From assembly GCF_003688595.1 (NCBI RefSeq), contig NZ_RCWT01000009.1:620001-684000 (forward strand): a stretch of 64,000 nt of DNA, given 5' to 3'. This DNA comes from Sphingomonas sp. PP-F2F-G114-C0414. Its GTDB lineage: Bacteria; Pseudomonadota; Alphaproteobacteria; Sphingomonadales; Sphingomonadaceae. The notes under the pieces are model-generated. The model did no database searches, was not told where the DNA came from, and was given only the letters and a program-made list of their open reading frames with translations. Numbering within the stretch: the stretch's first letter is position 1; each line of letters starts with the position of its first letter. Both the position numbers and the translations under genes were made by a program. Positions 1 through 7,410 of the stretch are shown one piece after another.

Positions 1-296
1 GGACGAGAGCGCGAAGTAGCGCGGTAGGGGCTGCCGGATCGCCGAGCCGGGCTGTGATGGGGAAGGCTGCGTCTCTACGCGGGTAACACGTTTCCCCGCA
101 AAGGCGGGGACCAGACTGGGTTCCCTCTTTTGCGGGAGAACAAGGGGGAGCGGCATGCCGGTCGAACGCCGGCACATCCCTTCTGCAAAAGGTAAGCACC
201 GGCACGCCTCTCGAATTACACAGGAAGCGAGGCTTCGCCTGACCTCGGCCATCATCATGGTTGAAGCCCGCCCTCACTCGGGTTAAGCGCACCGGC
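1..296. other. Upstream stretch without a supported gene
   Basis: No complete gene is visible. One frame gives only a few codons ending at a TAG near position 19, which could be the tail of a gene lying outside the window, but this cannot be judged. Around 92-110 there is a short GC-rich hairpin of the TCCCCGC/GCGGGGA type seen elsewhere in the window as a repeat arm, with a degenerate partner near 121-140. No promoter was assigned. Confidence 0.4.
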
Positions 297-689
297 ATGG
301 GCTTTCTCGCATCGACTTTCACGTGGTGGAACGGCGCCACCCTCGGCACCAAATTCGGCTTGCGCAGCATGGCGAAGAAGGGCGAGGACGCGCTTGGCAA
401 CGTCTATTACGAGGGCGGCAAGGATACCGCCGGCAACCCGCGTCGCTGGGTGATCTATCAGGGCGCGACTGACGCCAGCCGAGTCCCGCCCGCGTGGTTC
501 AGCTGGTTGCATCATCAGGTCGACGACGTTCCCGAGCGCGCTTTGCCCCCGGTTCGCGCTTGGCAGAAGCCTGCGATTCCCAACATGACCGGTACCGCGC
601 TCGCGTATCGGCCTTCGGGTGCGCTCGAAAAGGGCGGAACGCGTGCGGCGGCCACCGGTGACTACGAAGCCTGGGTCCCCGAAGGGTGA
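297..689 (+). CDS. NDUFA12-like NADH:ubiquinone oxidoreductase accessory subunit
   Basis: A 130-residue protein matching the NDUFA12 (B17.2) family, a supernumerary subunit of complex I kept in alphaproteobacteria and mitochondria. It carries the family core around residues 29-55 (GEDALGNVYYE, then RRWVIYQG) followed by a PPAWFSWLHH segment and a DDVPE motif. The frame is open further upstream to 261, but the ATG at 297 gives the family's usual N-terminus, starting shortly before a TWWNGATLGTKFG segment. Its TGA overlaps the GTG of the next gene by four bases, so the two are probably co-translated. It would act at the inner membrane on the peripheral arm of complex I. The family assignment is strong; the start is an inference. 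Confidence 0.9.
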   Translation: MGFLASTFTWWNGATLGTKFGLRSMAKKGEDALGNVYYEGGKDTAGNPRRWVIYQGATDASRVPPAWFSWLHHQVDDVPERALPPVRAWQKPAIPNMTGTALAYRPSGALEKGGTRAAATGDYEAWVPEG

Positions 690-1339
690 ATTTGCGCTGG
701 CTTGCCGCGGCCGTGCTGGTCGCGGTGCTGGGGATCGGCGGCTGGTTCGGCTATCGCGCGTTGCAGACGCCGAATAAGCCTGCCGGGGTCGTCCAGCAGG
801 ATCTGCCGATGGCGGACGAGTCGGCGAGTTCCTCCGTCGAAACGATCGATACCGGGGCGGCGGCGATCGCGAATGGCGGAACGCCGATGGCGCAACGCGT
901 TGCGGTGATCGGCATCCTGAACAAGCGAAATGGCGAAACGCACGACGTCACGCTGAAGCCCGGTCAGGCGACGCGGATGGGCGATGTGGTGCTGCGGCTG
1001 CGCGCCTGCGAACAGACCGCGCCGTGGGAGCAGGAGCAACTGACCGGCGCGTTCGTCCAGGTGCTGGTGCGCGGCGTCGACACGCATTGGCGCTGGACGT
1101 TTTCAGGCTGGCTCTACAAGGAACGCCCCGCGCTGAACGCGGTGCAGAACCCGGTCTACGACGTCTGGACCAAGAGTTGCGCGATGACGTTCCCCGCGAC
1201 CGGGCCCGATACCGCGTCCGATGCGGAGGCCTTGCCCGCCAAGCGATCGAGCGCGCGGAAGTCGCCGGCCGACGCCACGCCCGCAGCAGCCGATGCGCCG
1301 AGCGCGCCGTCGAGTGACGCGGCCAGCAACGCAACGTAA
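686..1339 (+). CDS. DUF2155 domain-containing membrane-anchored protein
   Basis: A 217-residue protein with one N-terminal hydrophobic segment (about residues 4-22), a linker, and a DUF2155 domain from about residue 68 to 168. The domain shows LRACEQTAPWEQEQLTGAFV, FSGWLYKERPALN and the conserved NPVYDVWTKSC. DUF2155 is a domain of unknown function common in alphaproteobacteria, usually next to aat or complex I accessory genes as here. The domain is probably periplasmic. The C-terminal 45 residues are a low-complexity Ala/Ser/Pro tail. Start is GTG, overlapping the previous stop. The last 184 bases overlap the convergent aat gene, and the overlap includes part of the conserved domain, not just the tail. 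Confidence 0.85.
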   Translation: MNLRWLAAAVLVAVLGIGGWFGYRALQTPNKPAGVVQQDLPMADESASSSVETIDTGAAAIANGGTPMAQRVAVIGILNKRNGETHDVTLKPGQATRMGDVVLRLRACEQTAPWEQEQLTGAFVQVLVRGVDTHWRWTFSGWLYKERPALNAVQNPVYDVWTKSCAMTFPATGPDTASDAEALPAKRSSARKSPADATPAAADAPSAPSSDAASNAT

Positions 1340-1902
1340 TCCGCGCGATCGATTTCGACTGCGCCGAGCGAAGCGAGGTGCGAGGTCTGAAACTGACAAT
1401 CGAGCAGCGTGAACCCACCGACGCGCAGCCGTGCGACCAGATGCGCGAGCGCGACCTTCGAGGCATCGGTCGCGCGGCTGACCATGCTTTCGCCGAAGAA
1501 CGCGCGGCCCAGCGCGAGCCCATAGAGCCCGCCGACGAGCTTGCCGCCGTCCCAGCATTCGACCGAATGTGCGAAGCCCATAGCGTGCAGCGTCGTGAAG
1601 ACGCGTTCAATGCTCGCGTTGATCCAGGTCTCGGGCCGGCCAGCGACGCTTTCGGCGCAGAGCCGGAGAATTGGCTCGAAAGCGGTATCGACGGTGACCC
1701 GGAACCGGTCGGCGACGATCGTCTTGCGCAGCGACCGCGAGAGCCGGAACGAATCGAGCGGCAGCACGGCGCGGCGACGCGGCTCGACCCAGTAGACGCT
1801 GGCGGCATCGCGGCTGTCGGCCATCGGAAAGACGCCGACCGAGTATGCGCCGAGGACGAGCTGCGGGTCGAGTCCATTTTTCGGATCGAGACCCCCGTTC
1901 AT
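1156..1902 (-). CDS. aat: Leucyl/phenylalanyl-tRNA--protein transferase
   Basis: A 248-residue cytosolic enzyme that adds Leu or Phe from aminoacyl-tRNA to proteins with an N-terminal Arg or Lys, marking them for ClpAP through ClpS (N-degron pathway). Family motifs are present: GVFPMAD near the start, VYWVEPRRR, GGLYGLALGRAFFGESM and SRATDASKVAL. The ATG at 1902 was chosen because it overlaps the stop of the upstream ParA gene by four bases (ATGA); an in-frame ATG at 1932 would run further into that gene. The C-terminus ends in the AQLLVQTS type expected of sphingomonad Aat, so the 184-base convergent overlap with the DUF2155 gene seems real. Confidence 0.92.
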   Translation of the reverse strand: MNGGLDPKNGLDPQLVLGAYSVGVFPMADSRDAASVYWVEPRRRAVLPLDSFRLSRSLRKTIVADRFRVTVDTAFEPILRLCAESVAGRPETWINASIERVFTTLHAMGFAHSVECWDGGKLVGGLYGLALGRAFFGESMVSRATDASKVALAHLVARLRVGGFTLLDCQFQTSHLASLGAVEIDRADYVALLAASLDGALGASAAAGVASAGDFRALDRLAGKASASDAVSGPVAGNVIAQLLVQTS

Positions 1903-2609
1903 GCGGCCAGCCGTTGTTCGATCCGCCGCCACAGATCGGCGAACGCGCGCGCCGCCGACGACTTTGGCAAGAAGACACCGACCGGTGCGCGCCGCGATGC
2001 CATCGCCTCGATCCCGCTTGCCATCGGGATCACCGGCCAGTCGGGGTGGCGGGCCAGCGCCTCGGCATGCAGCGCGCGGCGCTTGTCGACCATGACATGG
2101 ACCGGCAGCAGCGGCGTCCGGCCGCCGAGATGTGCAACGACGGCCTCATAGGCACGAGTCGACAGCGGCGAGGGGATGACCGGGATGACGATCAGGTCGG
2201 CGGCGCGCATGACCTGATCCGCGGTCTCGGTCAGGCCGGGCGGGCAGTCGAGGACGACGCGGTCGTACCCGGCGAGGTCGGACACCAGTTTGGCGAGGCG
2301 CTTCTTCTTGTCGAGATCGTGGAACAGCTGGTCGAGCCCGCGGAGCGACGCATCGGCGGCGATCAGGTCGAGCTGCGGATATGCGGTCGGCCGTGCCTGC
2401 TTGGCGACGGCGATGTCCTTCGAGAACATCGCCTGCGCCTGGTCGACCTTGCCCGGCCCCCCGAGCACCCAGGTCGCGGCGGCCTGCGGGTCGAGATCCC
2501 ACAGCAGTGTACGTCTGGCCGACAGCGCGGCGGCGCACCAGGCGAGGTTCACGGCGAGCGTCGTCTTACCGACGCCGCCCTTCAGGCTGTATATCGCTAG
2601 TGTTGCCAT
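1899..2609 (-). CDS. ParA/MinD-family ATPase
   Basis: A 236-residue P-loop ATPase of the ParA/Soj class. It starts with a deviant Walker A box (KGGVGKTT, residues 10-17), then LLWDLDPQAA as the Walker A' aspartate region and VVLDCPPGL as Walker B. It has no N-terminal helix-turn-helix, and no parB is nearby, so it is more likely an orphan ParA-like positioning or regulatory ATPase than the chromosome partition protein. It lies immediately upstream of aat with a four-base overlap, forming a two-gene operon read leftwards. No good Shine-Dalgarno sequence is visible before the ATG. Confidence 0.88.
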   Translation of the reverse strand: MATLAIYSLKGGVGKTTLAVNLAWCAAALSARRTLLWDLDPQAAATWVLGGPGKVDQAQAMFSKDIAVAKQARPTAYPQLDLIAADASLRGLDQLFHDLDKKKRLAKLVSDLAGYDRVVLDCPPGLTETADQVMRAADLIVIPVIPSPLSTRAYEAVVAHLGGRTPLLPVHVMVDKRRALHAEALARHPDWPVIPMASGIEAMASRRAPVGVFLPKSSAARAFADLWRRIEQRLAA

Positions 2610-2664
2610 GGATCATACGGTGCCGGGCCGGCGGCGTCCGGGCAAGGGTGCACGACACAAAGAA

Positions 2665-2695
2665 AAACGGCCGGCGGAAAAACCGCCGGCCGTTT
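2665..2695 (-). terminator. Rho-independent terminator of the lipoprotein gene
   Basis: A perfect inverted repeat with 13-base arms (2665-2677 and 2683-2695) and a 5-base loop. Read leftwards it ends in a T-rich run, so it should terminate the lipoprotein gene ending at 2734 before the ParA gene begins. Confidence 0.85.
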
Positions 2696-2733
2696 CTGGA
2701 ACCGTTCACGCCAAAATATTGGTCGATCGAGCC

Positions 2734-3117
2734 TTATGCGTGGCAGATCTGCGCCGACTTGCCCGGACGGGTCAGCGTGACGCTGTCCTCGTTGCCGGTC
2801 ATCGACCAGCCGCCCTCGGCGGTCTTCGGCGAACCGGCGACGTCCGACTTCAGCGTGGTTGGCGTGCCGTCCTGCTTGGTGCGGACCACGGCCTGCTTGT
2901 CGCCTTGGAAGAACGTCACGTACAACAGGCTGTTGTCCTTGCAACGCAACGTCTTTTCCGACTTTATCGCGGGCGGCAGTTCGACCGGCGCGGCGTTCGC
3001 GAGCGTGTTCGCCATCGGATCGGGATTGGTGTCGACCACCTCTGGCGAGGCTGGCTTGGAGTTGCAGGCAGCCAGCACAAGCAGCGCGGCAACGGCGGTG
3101 ATGGGGATGATCTTCAT
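2734..3117 (-). CDS. Small lipoprotein, possibly MliC-like
   Basis: A 127-residue predicted lipoprotein. The ATG at 3117 has a GAGG Shine-Dalgarno element eight bases upstream and gives a clean lipoprotein signal: MKII, a hydrophobic stretch, then the lipobox LAAC. The frame is open to 3156 but that would spoil the signal peptide. The mature part has two cysteines (LRCKD and a C-terminal ICHA) and a GGWSMTGNEDSVTL segment, a layout reminiscent of the MliC family of C-type lysozyme inhibitors. That resemblance is weak and the function is inferred only. It is expected in the outer-membrane or periplasmic face. It has its own terminator at 2665-2695. Confidence 0.7.
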   Translation of the reverse strand: MKIIPITAVAALLVLAACNSKPASPEVVDTNPDPMANTLANAAPVELPPAIKSEKTLRCKDNSLLYVTFFQGDKQAVVRTKQDGTPTTLKSDVAGSPKTAEGGWSMTGNEDSVTLTRPGKSAQICHA

Positions 3118-3256
3118 AGCGGAACCTCGCTTCGCGCATGCAGCATAGGGCGTCAAGGTTTAAGCGCTACCATCGCATCCCCGGACGACGAACAGGTCAG
3201 TCTTGCTGACGGGCTGCGCAGGGCGCGCGGCATGTCGAGCGCGTGCCGGACGAGGA

Positions 3257-3409
3257 TCAGGGCTTCTGCATACCACGCAACGCGGTGAGACGCGTTTCGA
3301 TGACGTCGATCGGTGTCGCGATGTGCGCGGCGACCAGCGTGTCGCCGACAGCGAGCATGATCCGCGTTGCTTCCTCCAGCAACGACAGCGCATGTTCGTA
3401 GTTTTTCAT
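3257..3409 (-). CDS. Small conserved hypothetical protein (50 aa)
   Basis: A 50-residue reading frame beginning ATG AAA AAC TAC GAA, with AAAGGGG as a plausible Shine-Dalgarno sequence about nine bases upstream. The product starts MKNYEHALSLLEEATRIM, looks mostly helical and amphipathic, and ends LRGMQKP. It has no signal peptide or membrane segment. I believe a similar small protein occurs in other sphingomonads but cannot name a family. It sits divergently from cysK, so the space between them probably holds promoters for both. Confidence 0.6.
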   Translation of the reverse strand: MKNYEHALSLLEEATRIMLAVGDTLVAAHIATPIDVIETRLTALRGMQKP

Positions 3410-3599
3410 GACCGATAGCCCCTTTCTTGGCCGCGACTTGGACAGGGAGTGAGGCTAACATGGATCAATCCACCCTGGAAGCACGTTATGGGTTTGCGCG
3501 AGAGGCGTTCGGCGCGACCTGTCGGCGTGGCGTATCGTGTTTAGTACGCAAAACTTTCGATGGGTTGCCCGCGGCGGATGGCAGCGCCATTTGTCGGCG

Positions 3600-4568
3600 A
3601 TGCACACGACATCTGATACGCTCGCCCTGATCGGCAATACCCCGCTCGTTCGACTGAAGGGACCGAGCGACGCAACGGGCTGCGATATCTTCGGAAAGTG
3701 CGAATTCGCCAATCCCGGCGCGTCGGTCAAGGATCGCGCGGCGCTGTTCATCGTCGAGGATGCGGAGGAGCGGGGTCTGCTCCAGCCCGGCGGCACGATC
3801 GTCGAGGGGACCGCGGGCAACACCGGTATCGGTTTAGCGCTGGTCGCCAACGCCAAGGGCTACAAGACGATCATCGTCATGCCGGAGACGCAGAGCCGGG
3901 AGAAGATGGACACGCTCAGGGCTCTGGGGGCCGAACTGGTGCTGGTGCCTGCGGCGGCGTTCTCGTCGCCGTGCCATTTCGTCCATACCTCGCGCCGGAT
4001 CGCCGACGAGACGCCGGGCGCGATCTGGGCGAACCAGTTCGACAATATCGCCAACCGCCGCGCGCATATCGTCGGCACCGCCGAGGAAATCTGGGCGCAG
4101 ATGGAGGGCCGGGTTGATGGCTTTACCTGTGCAGCCGGCACCGGCGGGACGATCGCCGGCGTCGGGCTGGGGCTGAAGGCCAAGGACGAGACGGTCTGCA
4201 TCGCGCTCAGCGACCCGCATGGCGCGGCACTCTACAATTACTACGCACACGGCGAACTGAAGTCCGAGGGATCGTCGGTCGCCGAGGGGATCGGGCAGGG
4301 GCGAATCACCGCCAACCTCGAAGGCGCGCCGATCGACACCCAGTTCCGGATTTCGGATCAGGAGGGGTATGCCTGGGTGCGCCGGCTGCTCGACGACGAA
4401 GGACTCTGCCTCGGCTTGTCGTCGGGTATCAACGTCGCGGGAGCGGTCGCGCTGGCGCGACATCTGGGGCCGGGAAAGCGCATCGCGACGATCCTATGCG
4501 ATACCGGATTCCGGTATCTGTCGACGCTGTACGATCCCGAATGGCGCGCAGCCAAGGGCCTGACTTGA
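3600..4568 (+). CDS. cysK: Cysteine synthase A (O-acetylserine sulfhydrylase)
   Basis: A 322-residue PLP enzyme of the fold-type II family that makes cysteine from O-acetylserine and sulfide in the cytosol. The family start LIGNTPLVRL is at residues 10-19, the PLP lysine at about residue 44 in NPGASVKDRAA, and the phosphate/substrate loop GTAGNTGIG at about 74-82. Glycine-rich GTGGTIAGVG follows at about 179. The frame is open back to 3537, but the ATG at 3600 gives the normal N-terminus of the family. Cystathionine beta-synthase is less likely because there is no CBS or haem-binding extension. Confidence 0.9.
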   Translation: MHTTSDTLALIGNTPLVRLKGPSDATGCDIFGKCEFANPGASVKDRAALFIVEDAEERGLLQPGGTIVEGTAGNTGIGLALVANAKGYKTIIVMPETQSREKMDTLRALGAELVLVPAAAFSSPCHFVHTSRRIADETPGAIWANQFDNIANRRAHIVGTAEEIWAQMEGRVDGFTCAAGTGGTIAGVGLGLKAKDETVCIALSDPHGAALYNYYAHGELKSEGSSVAEGIGQGRITANLEGAPIDTQFRISDQEGYAWVRRLLDDEGLCLGLSSGINVAGAVALARHLGPGKRIATILCDTGFRYLSTLYDPEWRAAKGLT

Positions 4569-4626
4569 GCCGGCCCGCGTCGAGAATCGACAGCGGGACG
4601 ATGGTCGGGTATCGGAACGCGACAAG

Positions 4627-4896
4627 ATGAAGTCGCCCAACGATCCCTATCAGCGCATGCAGCGCATCAAGGTCGGCCTGATCGGCCTTGCGGCCGTGGT
4701 GCTTTTGATCGGGCTGGCCAGCGCGATCATCGGCTCTGCAAGCCGCGAGCGGCCGGTTGCGGCGGTAGGGGCTGCCCAGCCAGACGTGGTGGCCAACATG
4801 GGCGTGACGAACAGCGTGGACGCCGCCGATCCTACCGAACCCCTGGCCGAAATGGGCGTAGCTCCCAGTGCAAATGGTCAATCCGCGACTCGCTGA
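4627..4896 (+). CDS. Small single-pass membrane protein, function unknown
   Basis: An 89-residue protein with a short charged N-terminus, one transmembrane helix (about residues 15-37, VGLIGLAAVVLLIGLASAII) and a low-complexity C-terminal tail rich in Ala, Val, Pro. The positive residues before the helix suggest the tail is periplasmic. It follows cysK by 58 bases on the same strand and may be co-transcribed. No family recognised. The start has only a weak ribosome-binding site. Confidence 0.6.
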   Translation: MKSPNDPYQRMQRIKVGLIGLAAVVLLIGLASAIIGSASRERPVAAVGAAQPDVVANMGVTNSVDAADPTEPLAEMGVAPSANGQSATR

Positions 4897-5276
4897 GGCT
4901 GATTGCTGCCCTTAATTGCACATCGATGATTTCACACCGCCGGGCACGATTCATGGCGCGTTGGACATTCGCGCTTGCCCGTCGAGGCTGCCCGTTGGAA
5001 CCGCCGATTGTGCCTGATCCCCGGAATTCCCCAGCCTAACGTCCCTAATGGCGCGTTAATCCGCGTTGTGGGGTGCAATTTTCCCCGATTTGGTCGACGA
5101 AACCTGTCGCGGATTCCGTCCAATCCCCAAAAATCCCGTTGCGTCCCCAGTCTGCTATGGTAGATGGAGATTAATACAGGGGCATGTTTCACCGTCGGCG
5201 ATTGCTGCGGTCGAGGCGCGACGAGGGTTGCGGCTCGGGACGATGAATCATGTGCGCCATTTCGAAGGGTTTTGGC
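4897..5276 (+). promoter_or_regulatory. Leader region of the dcw cluster
   Basis: About 380 bases without a gene separate the small membrane protein from mraZ. The region contains TCCC boxes in 10-bp register (see the separate entry at 5124-5149) and a second pair at 5018 and 5028, also 10 bp apart, followed by one at 5042. No convincing -35/-10 pair could be assigned. This is the expected place for the main promoter of the dcw cluster. Confidence 0.6.
5124..5149 (-). promoter_or_regulatory. Putative MraZ operator (three boxes, 10-bp period)
   Basis: TCCCCA, TCCCGT and TCCCCA begin at 5124, 5134 and 5144, exactly 10 bp apart. Read on the bottom strand these are TGGGGA/ACGGGA boxes, matching the TGGGN-type repeats bound by MraZ upstream of mraZ in other bacteria. 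A fourth, degenerate copy (TTCCGT) lies in register at 5114. Autoregulation of the cluster by MraZ is inferred from this. Confidence 0.65.
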
Positions 5277-5777
5277 GTGTCGGTGCGTGGTCGCTATCAA
5301 GGAGACGGTATCGGCCTTGTCGACGACAAGGGCCGGGTAGCCATCCCCTCGGCGCTTCGCACCACGCTCTCGGCAAATGCGCCTAAGGCGAACGGCAAGG
5401 ACGGCGGGACCATCATCATCGGCGCGCATCAGAAGAATCGCTGCCTGGTCGCGTATGATCCCGGTTACGTCGACATCCTCGCCGAGCGCCTCGACCGCCG
5501 CGAATCCGAGAACACGTCCGAGAACGGCGAATACGACTACAACATCAAGCGCGCCGCAGCATCCGGCGAAGCGGTGCCGTTCGACGGCTCCGGTCGCTTC
5601 ATCATGCCCGCGTTCCCGCGCTTCTATGCGGGAATCAAGGGGCATGCGTTCTTCTACGGCGTGCTCGACTACATCGAGATCTGGGACCCCGCGACGCTGA
5701 TCGCCACCGACGGCATGCCCCCCGTCGTCAAGGAGATGGCGCGCTTCTACATGGCCGAGAAGGGGGTGCAGCTGTGA
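5277..5777 (+). CDS. mraZ: Division/cell wall cluster transcriptional repressor MraZ
   Basis: A protein of about 166 residues with two SpoVT/AbrB-like domains, the first gene of the dcw cluster. The first domain shows the typical [18 protein letters not shown], the second [16 protein letters not shown]. MraZ binds repeated TGGG-type boxes before its own gene and represses the cluster; candidate boxes lie at 5124-5149. The GTG at 5277 was chosen because GAAGGG lies about eight bases upstream and because the protein then starts just before the RGRYQG motif. An in-frame upstream ATG at 5250 would add nine residues. Its TGA overlaps the GTG of rsmH. Confidence 0.9.
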   Translation: MSVRGRYQGDGIGLVDDKGRVAIPSALRTTLSANAPKANGKDGGTIIIGAHQKNRCLVAYDPGYVDILAERLDRRESENTSENGEYDYNIKRAAASGEAVPFDGSGRFIMPAFPRFYAGIKGHAFFYGVLDYIEIWDPATLIATDGMPPVVKEMARFYMAEKGVQL

Positions 5778-6724
5778 GCAACCCCGACGCTCCGCACATT
5801 CCGGTACTGCTCGACGAAGTTCTGGCCGCGCTTTCCCCTGAGCCCGGCGAGACGATGGTCGACGGCACGTTCGGTGCGGGCGGTTACACGCTGGCGTTGC
5901 TCAAGTCGGGCGCGCGGATCGTGGCGTTCGATCGCGATCCGGATGCGATCGCCAATGGTCGCGCGATGGAAGAGGCCGAAGAAGGCCTGACGCTGATCGC
6001 CGCGGACTTCTCGGCGATGGCGTCCGAGCTCGAGACGCGTGGCCTCGCGCCAGTCGACGGCGTGACGCTCGATATCGGCGTGTCGTCGATGCAGCTCGAC
6101 CAGGCCGAGCGCGGCTTCTCGTTCCAGTCGGATGGCCCGCTCGACATGCGGATGGCGCAGGCCGGCATGTCGGCGGCGGACTTCGTCAACGAGGCGGACG
6201 AGAACGAGATCGCCGACGTGCTGTATCAATATGGCGACGAGCCCAAGTCGCGGCGTGTCGCGCGTGCGATCGTCGCGGCGCGCCCGCTGACGCGGACCGG
6301 CGAGTTGGCACACATCGTCCGCCGCGCGCTCGGCTACAAGGCGCACGACAAGAAGGACCCGGCGACCCGGGCGTTCCAGGCGATCCGGATCCACGTGAAC
6401 CGCGAGCTGGGCGAACTGGCGGACGGATTGCTGGCGGCCGAACGTGTGCTGAAGCCCGGTGGCCGCTTGGCGATCGTGACCTTCCACAGCCTCGAGGACC
6501 GGATGGTGAAGCGCTTCCTGCGCACGCGGTCCGGTGGGTCGCCTTCAGGTTCGCGTCATCTTCCGCAGGTGAAAGCCGTTGCGGAACCTAGTTTTTCTCA
6601 TGTCGGCCGCGGTGTTCGCGCCGGCGAGGCCGAGATTGCACGCAACCCGCGGGCGCGTTCGGCGACATTACGGACGGCGCGGCGGACCTCCGCGCAACCC
6701 TGGACGGAAGAGGTGACGACATGA
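5774..6724 (+). CDS. rsmH: 16S rRNA (cytosine(1402)-N(4))-methyltransferase RsmH
   Basis: A 316-residue SAM-dependent methyltransferase (formerly MraW) that methylates N4 of C1402 in the 16S rRNA P-site region. Motifs in order: [10 protein letters not shown] near residue 10, the SAM site [11 protein letters not shown] at about 29-39, [11 protein letters not shown], the DGPLDMRM signature, and [12 protein letters not shown] near residue 240. Translation starts at a GTG overlapping the mraZ stop and ends overlapping the ftsL start (ATGA), showing tight coupling. Confidence 0.96.
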   Translation: MSNPDAPHIPVLLDEVLAALSPEPGETMVDGTFGAGGYTLALLKSGARIVAFDRDPDAIANGRAMEEAEEGLTLIAADFSAMASELETRGLAPVDGVTLDIGVSSMQLDQAERGFSFQSDGPLDMRMAQAGMSAADFVNEADENEIADVLYQYGDEPKSRRVARAIVAARPLTRTGELAHIVRRALGYKAHDKKDPATRAFQAIRIHVNRELGELADGLLAAERVLKPGGRLAIVTFHSLEDRMVKRFLRTRSGGSPSGSRHLPQVKAVAEPSFSHVGRGVRAGEAEIARNPRARSATLRTARRTSAQPWTEEVTT

Positions 6725-7410
6725 CGGCGGCGTATCGGATGAAGGGTGTGGGCTGGTTCGGGGGCTGCGTGGCCGTCGTGCTCGGTTTCTACCTCGTGTC
6801 GCTGCAGGTCGCCGCCGAGCGCAAGAAGCTGGAGGCGGTCAATGGTCAGATCCGCTCCGCGCAGCGCGACATCCGCGCGCTGGAAACCGAGTTCGACACG
6901 CGCGGCAACCTTGCGCAGCTCGAGCGCTGGAACGGCGATACGCTGGCACTGTCGGCACCGACGGCGGGCCAGTTCATCGTGAGCGAGGCCGCGCTCGCGG
7001 CGCTCGACGTCAACAGCCTGCGCGCGGATGGGGTCCAGACCGCCGCGCTGCTGGTGCCGTCGGGGGCGGGGTCCGTCGTCTCCACGTCGATCGTGCCGGT
7101 CACCGCTGCTCCTGCCGTGGTGAAGCTTGCTCCTGTGCAGATGGCGCAGGTTAGCGCACCGCGCGCGATGAACGTCGCGATCCAGGCTGCGTCGAAGACC
7201 GCGCTCAAGCCGGTCGTGATCCGCGCGTCGGTATCGACGCCGCGCTCCGCCGAGGCCGCACTCGTTCGCGCTGCCAAGACCGAGCGCCTCGCTGCCGTCG
7301 CGAAGGTCCGTCCGCAGGCAGTCGCGATGCTCGACCGCAAGCTCCTGTCCGACACGACGCTGGGTGACATCATGAGCGGCGCCCGCTCCGAGAGCCGTAA
7401 GCGGCGGTGA
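6721..7410 (+). CDS. ftsL: Cell division protein FtsL-like
   Basis: A 229-residue bitopic membrane protein in the ftsL position between rsmH and ftsI. A short cytoplasmic N-terminus is followed by one transmembrane helix (about residues 10-30) and a coiled-coil region ([19 protein letters not shown]) as in FtsL, which with FtsB and FtsQ activates FtsWI septal synthesis. It is about twice as long as E. coli FtsL: the extra C-terminal half is Ala/Val-rich, low in recognisable motifs, and probably periplasmic. The sequence identity to FtsL is judged from layout and position rather than strict motifs. Confidence 0.8.
   Translation: MTAAYRMKGVGWFGGCVAVVLGFYLVSLQVAAERKKLEAVNGQIRSAQRDIRALETEFDTRGNLAQLERWNGDTLALSAPTAGQFIVSEAALAALDVNSLRADGVQTAALLVPSGAGSVVSTSIVPVTAAPAVVKLAPVQMAQVSAPRAMNVAIQAASKTALKPVVIRASVSTPRSAEAALVRAAKTERLAAVAKVRPQAVAMLDRKLLSDTTLGDIMSGARSESRKRR

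Noticed and set aside
5139-5176. TTGCGT and TATGGT as -35/-10 of the mraZ promoter
   Set aside because: Spacing is only about 11 bases, too short for a sigma-70-type promoter; no better pair was found.
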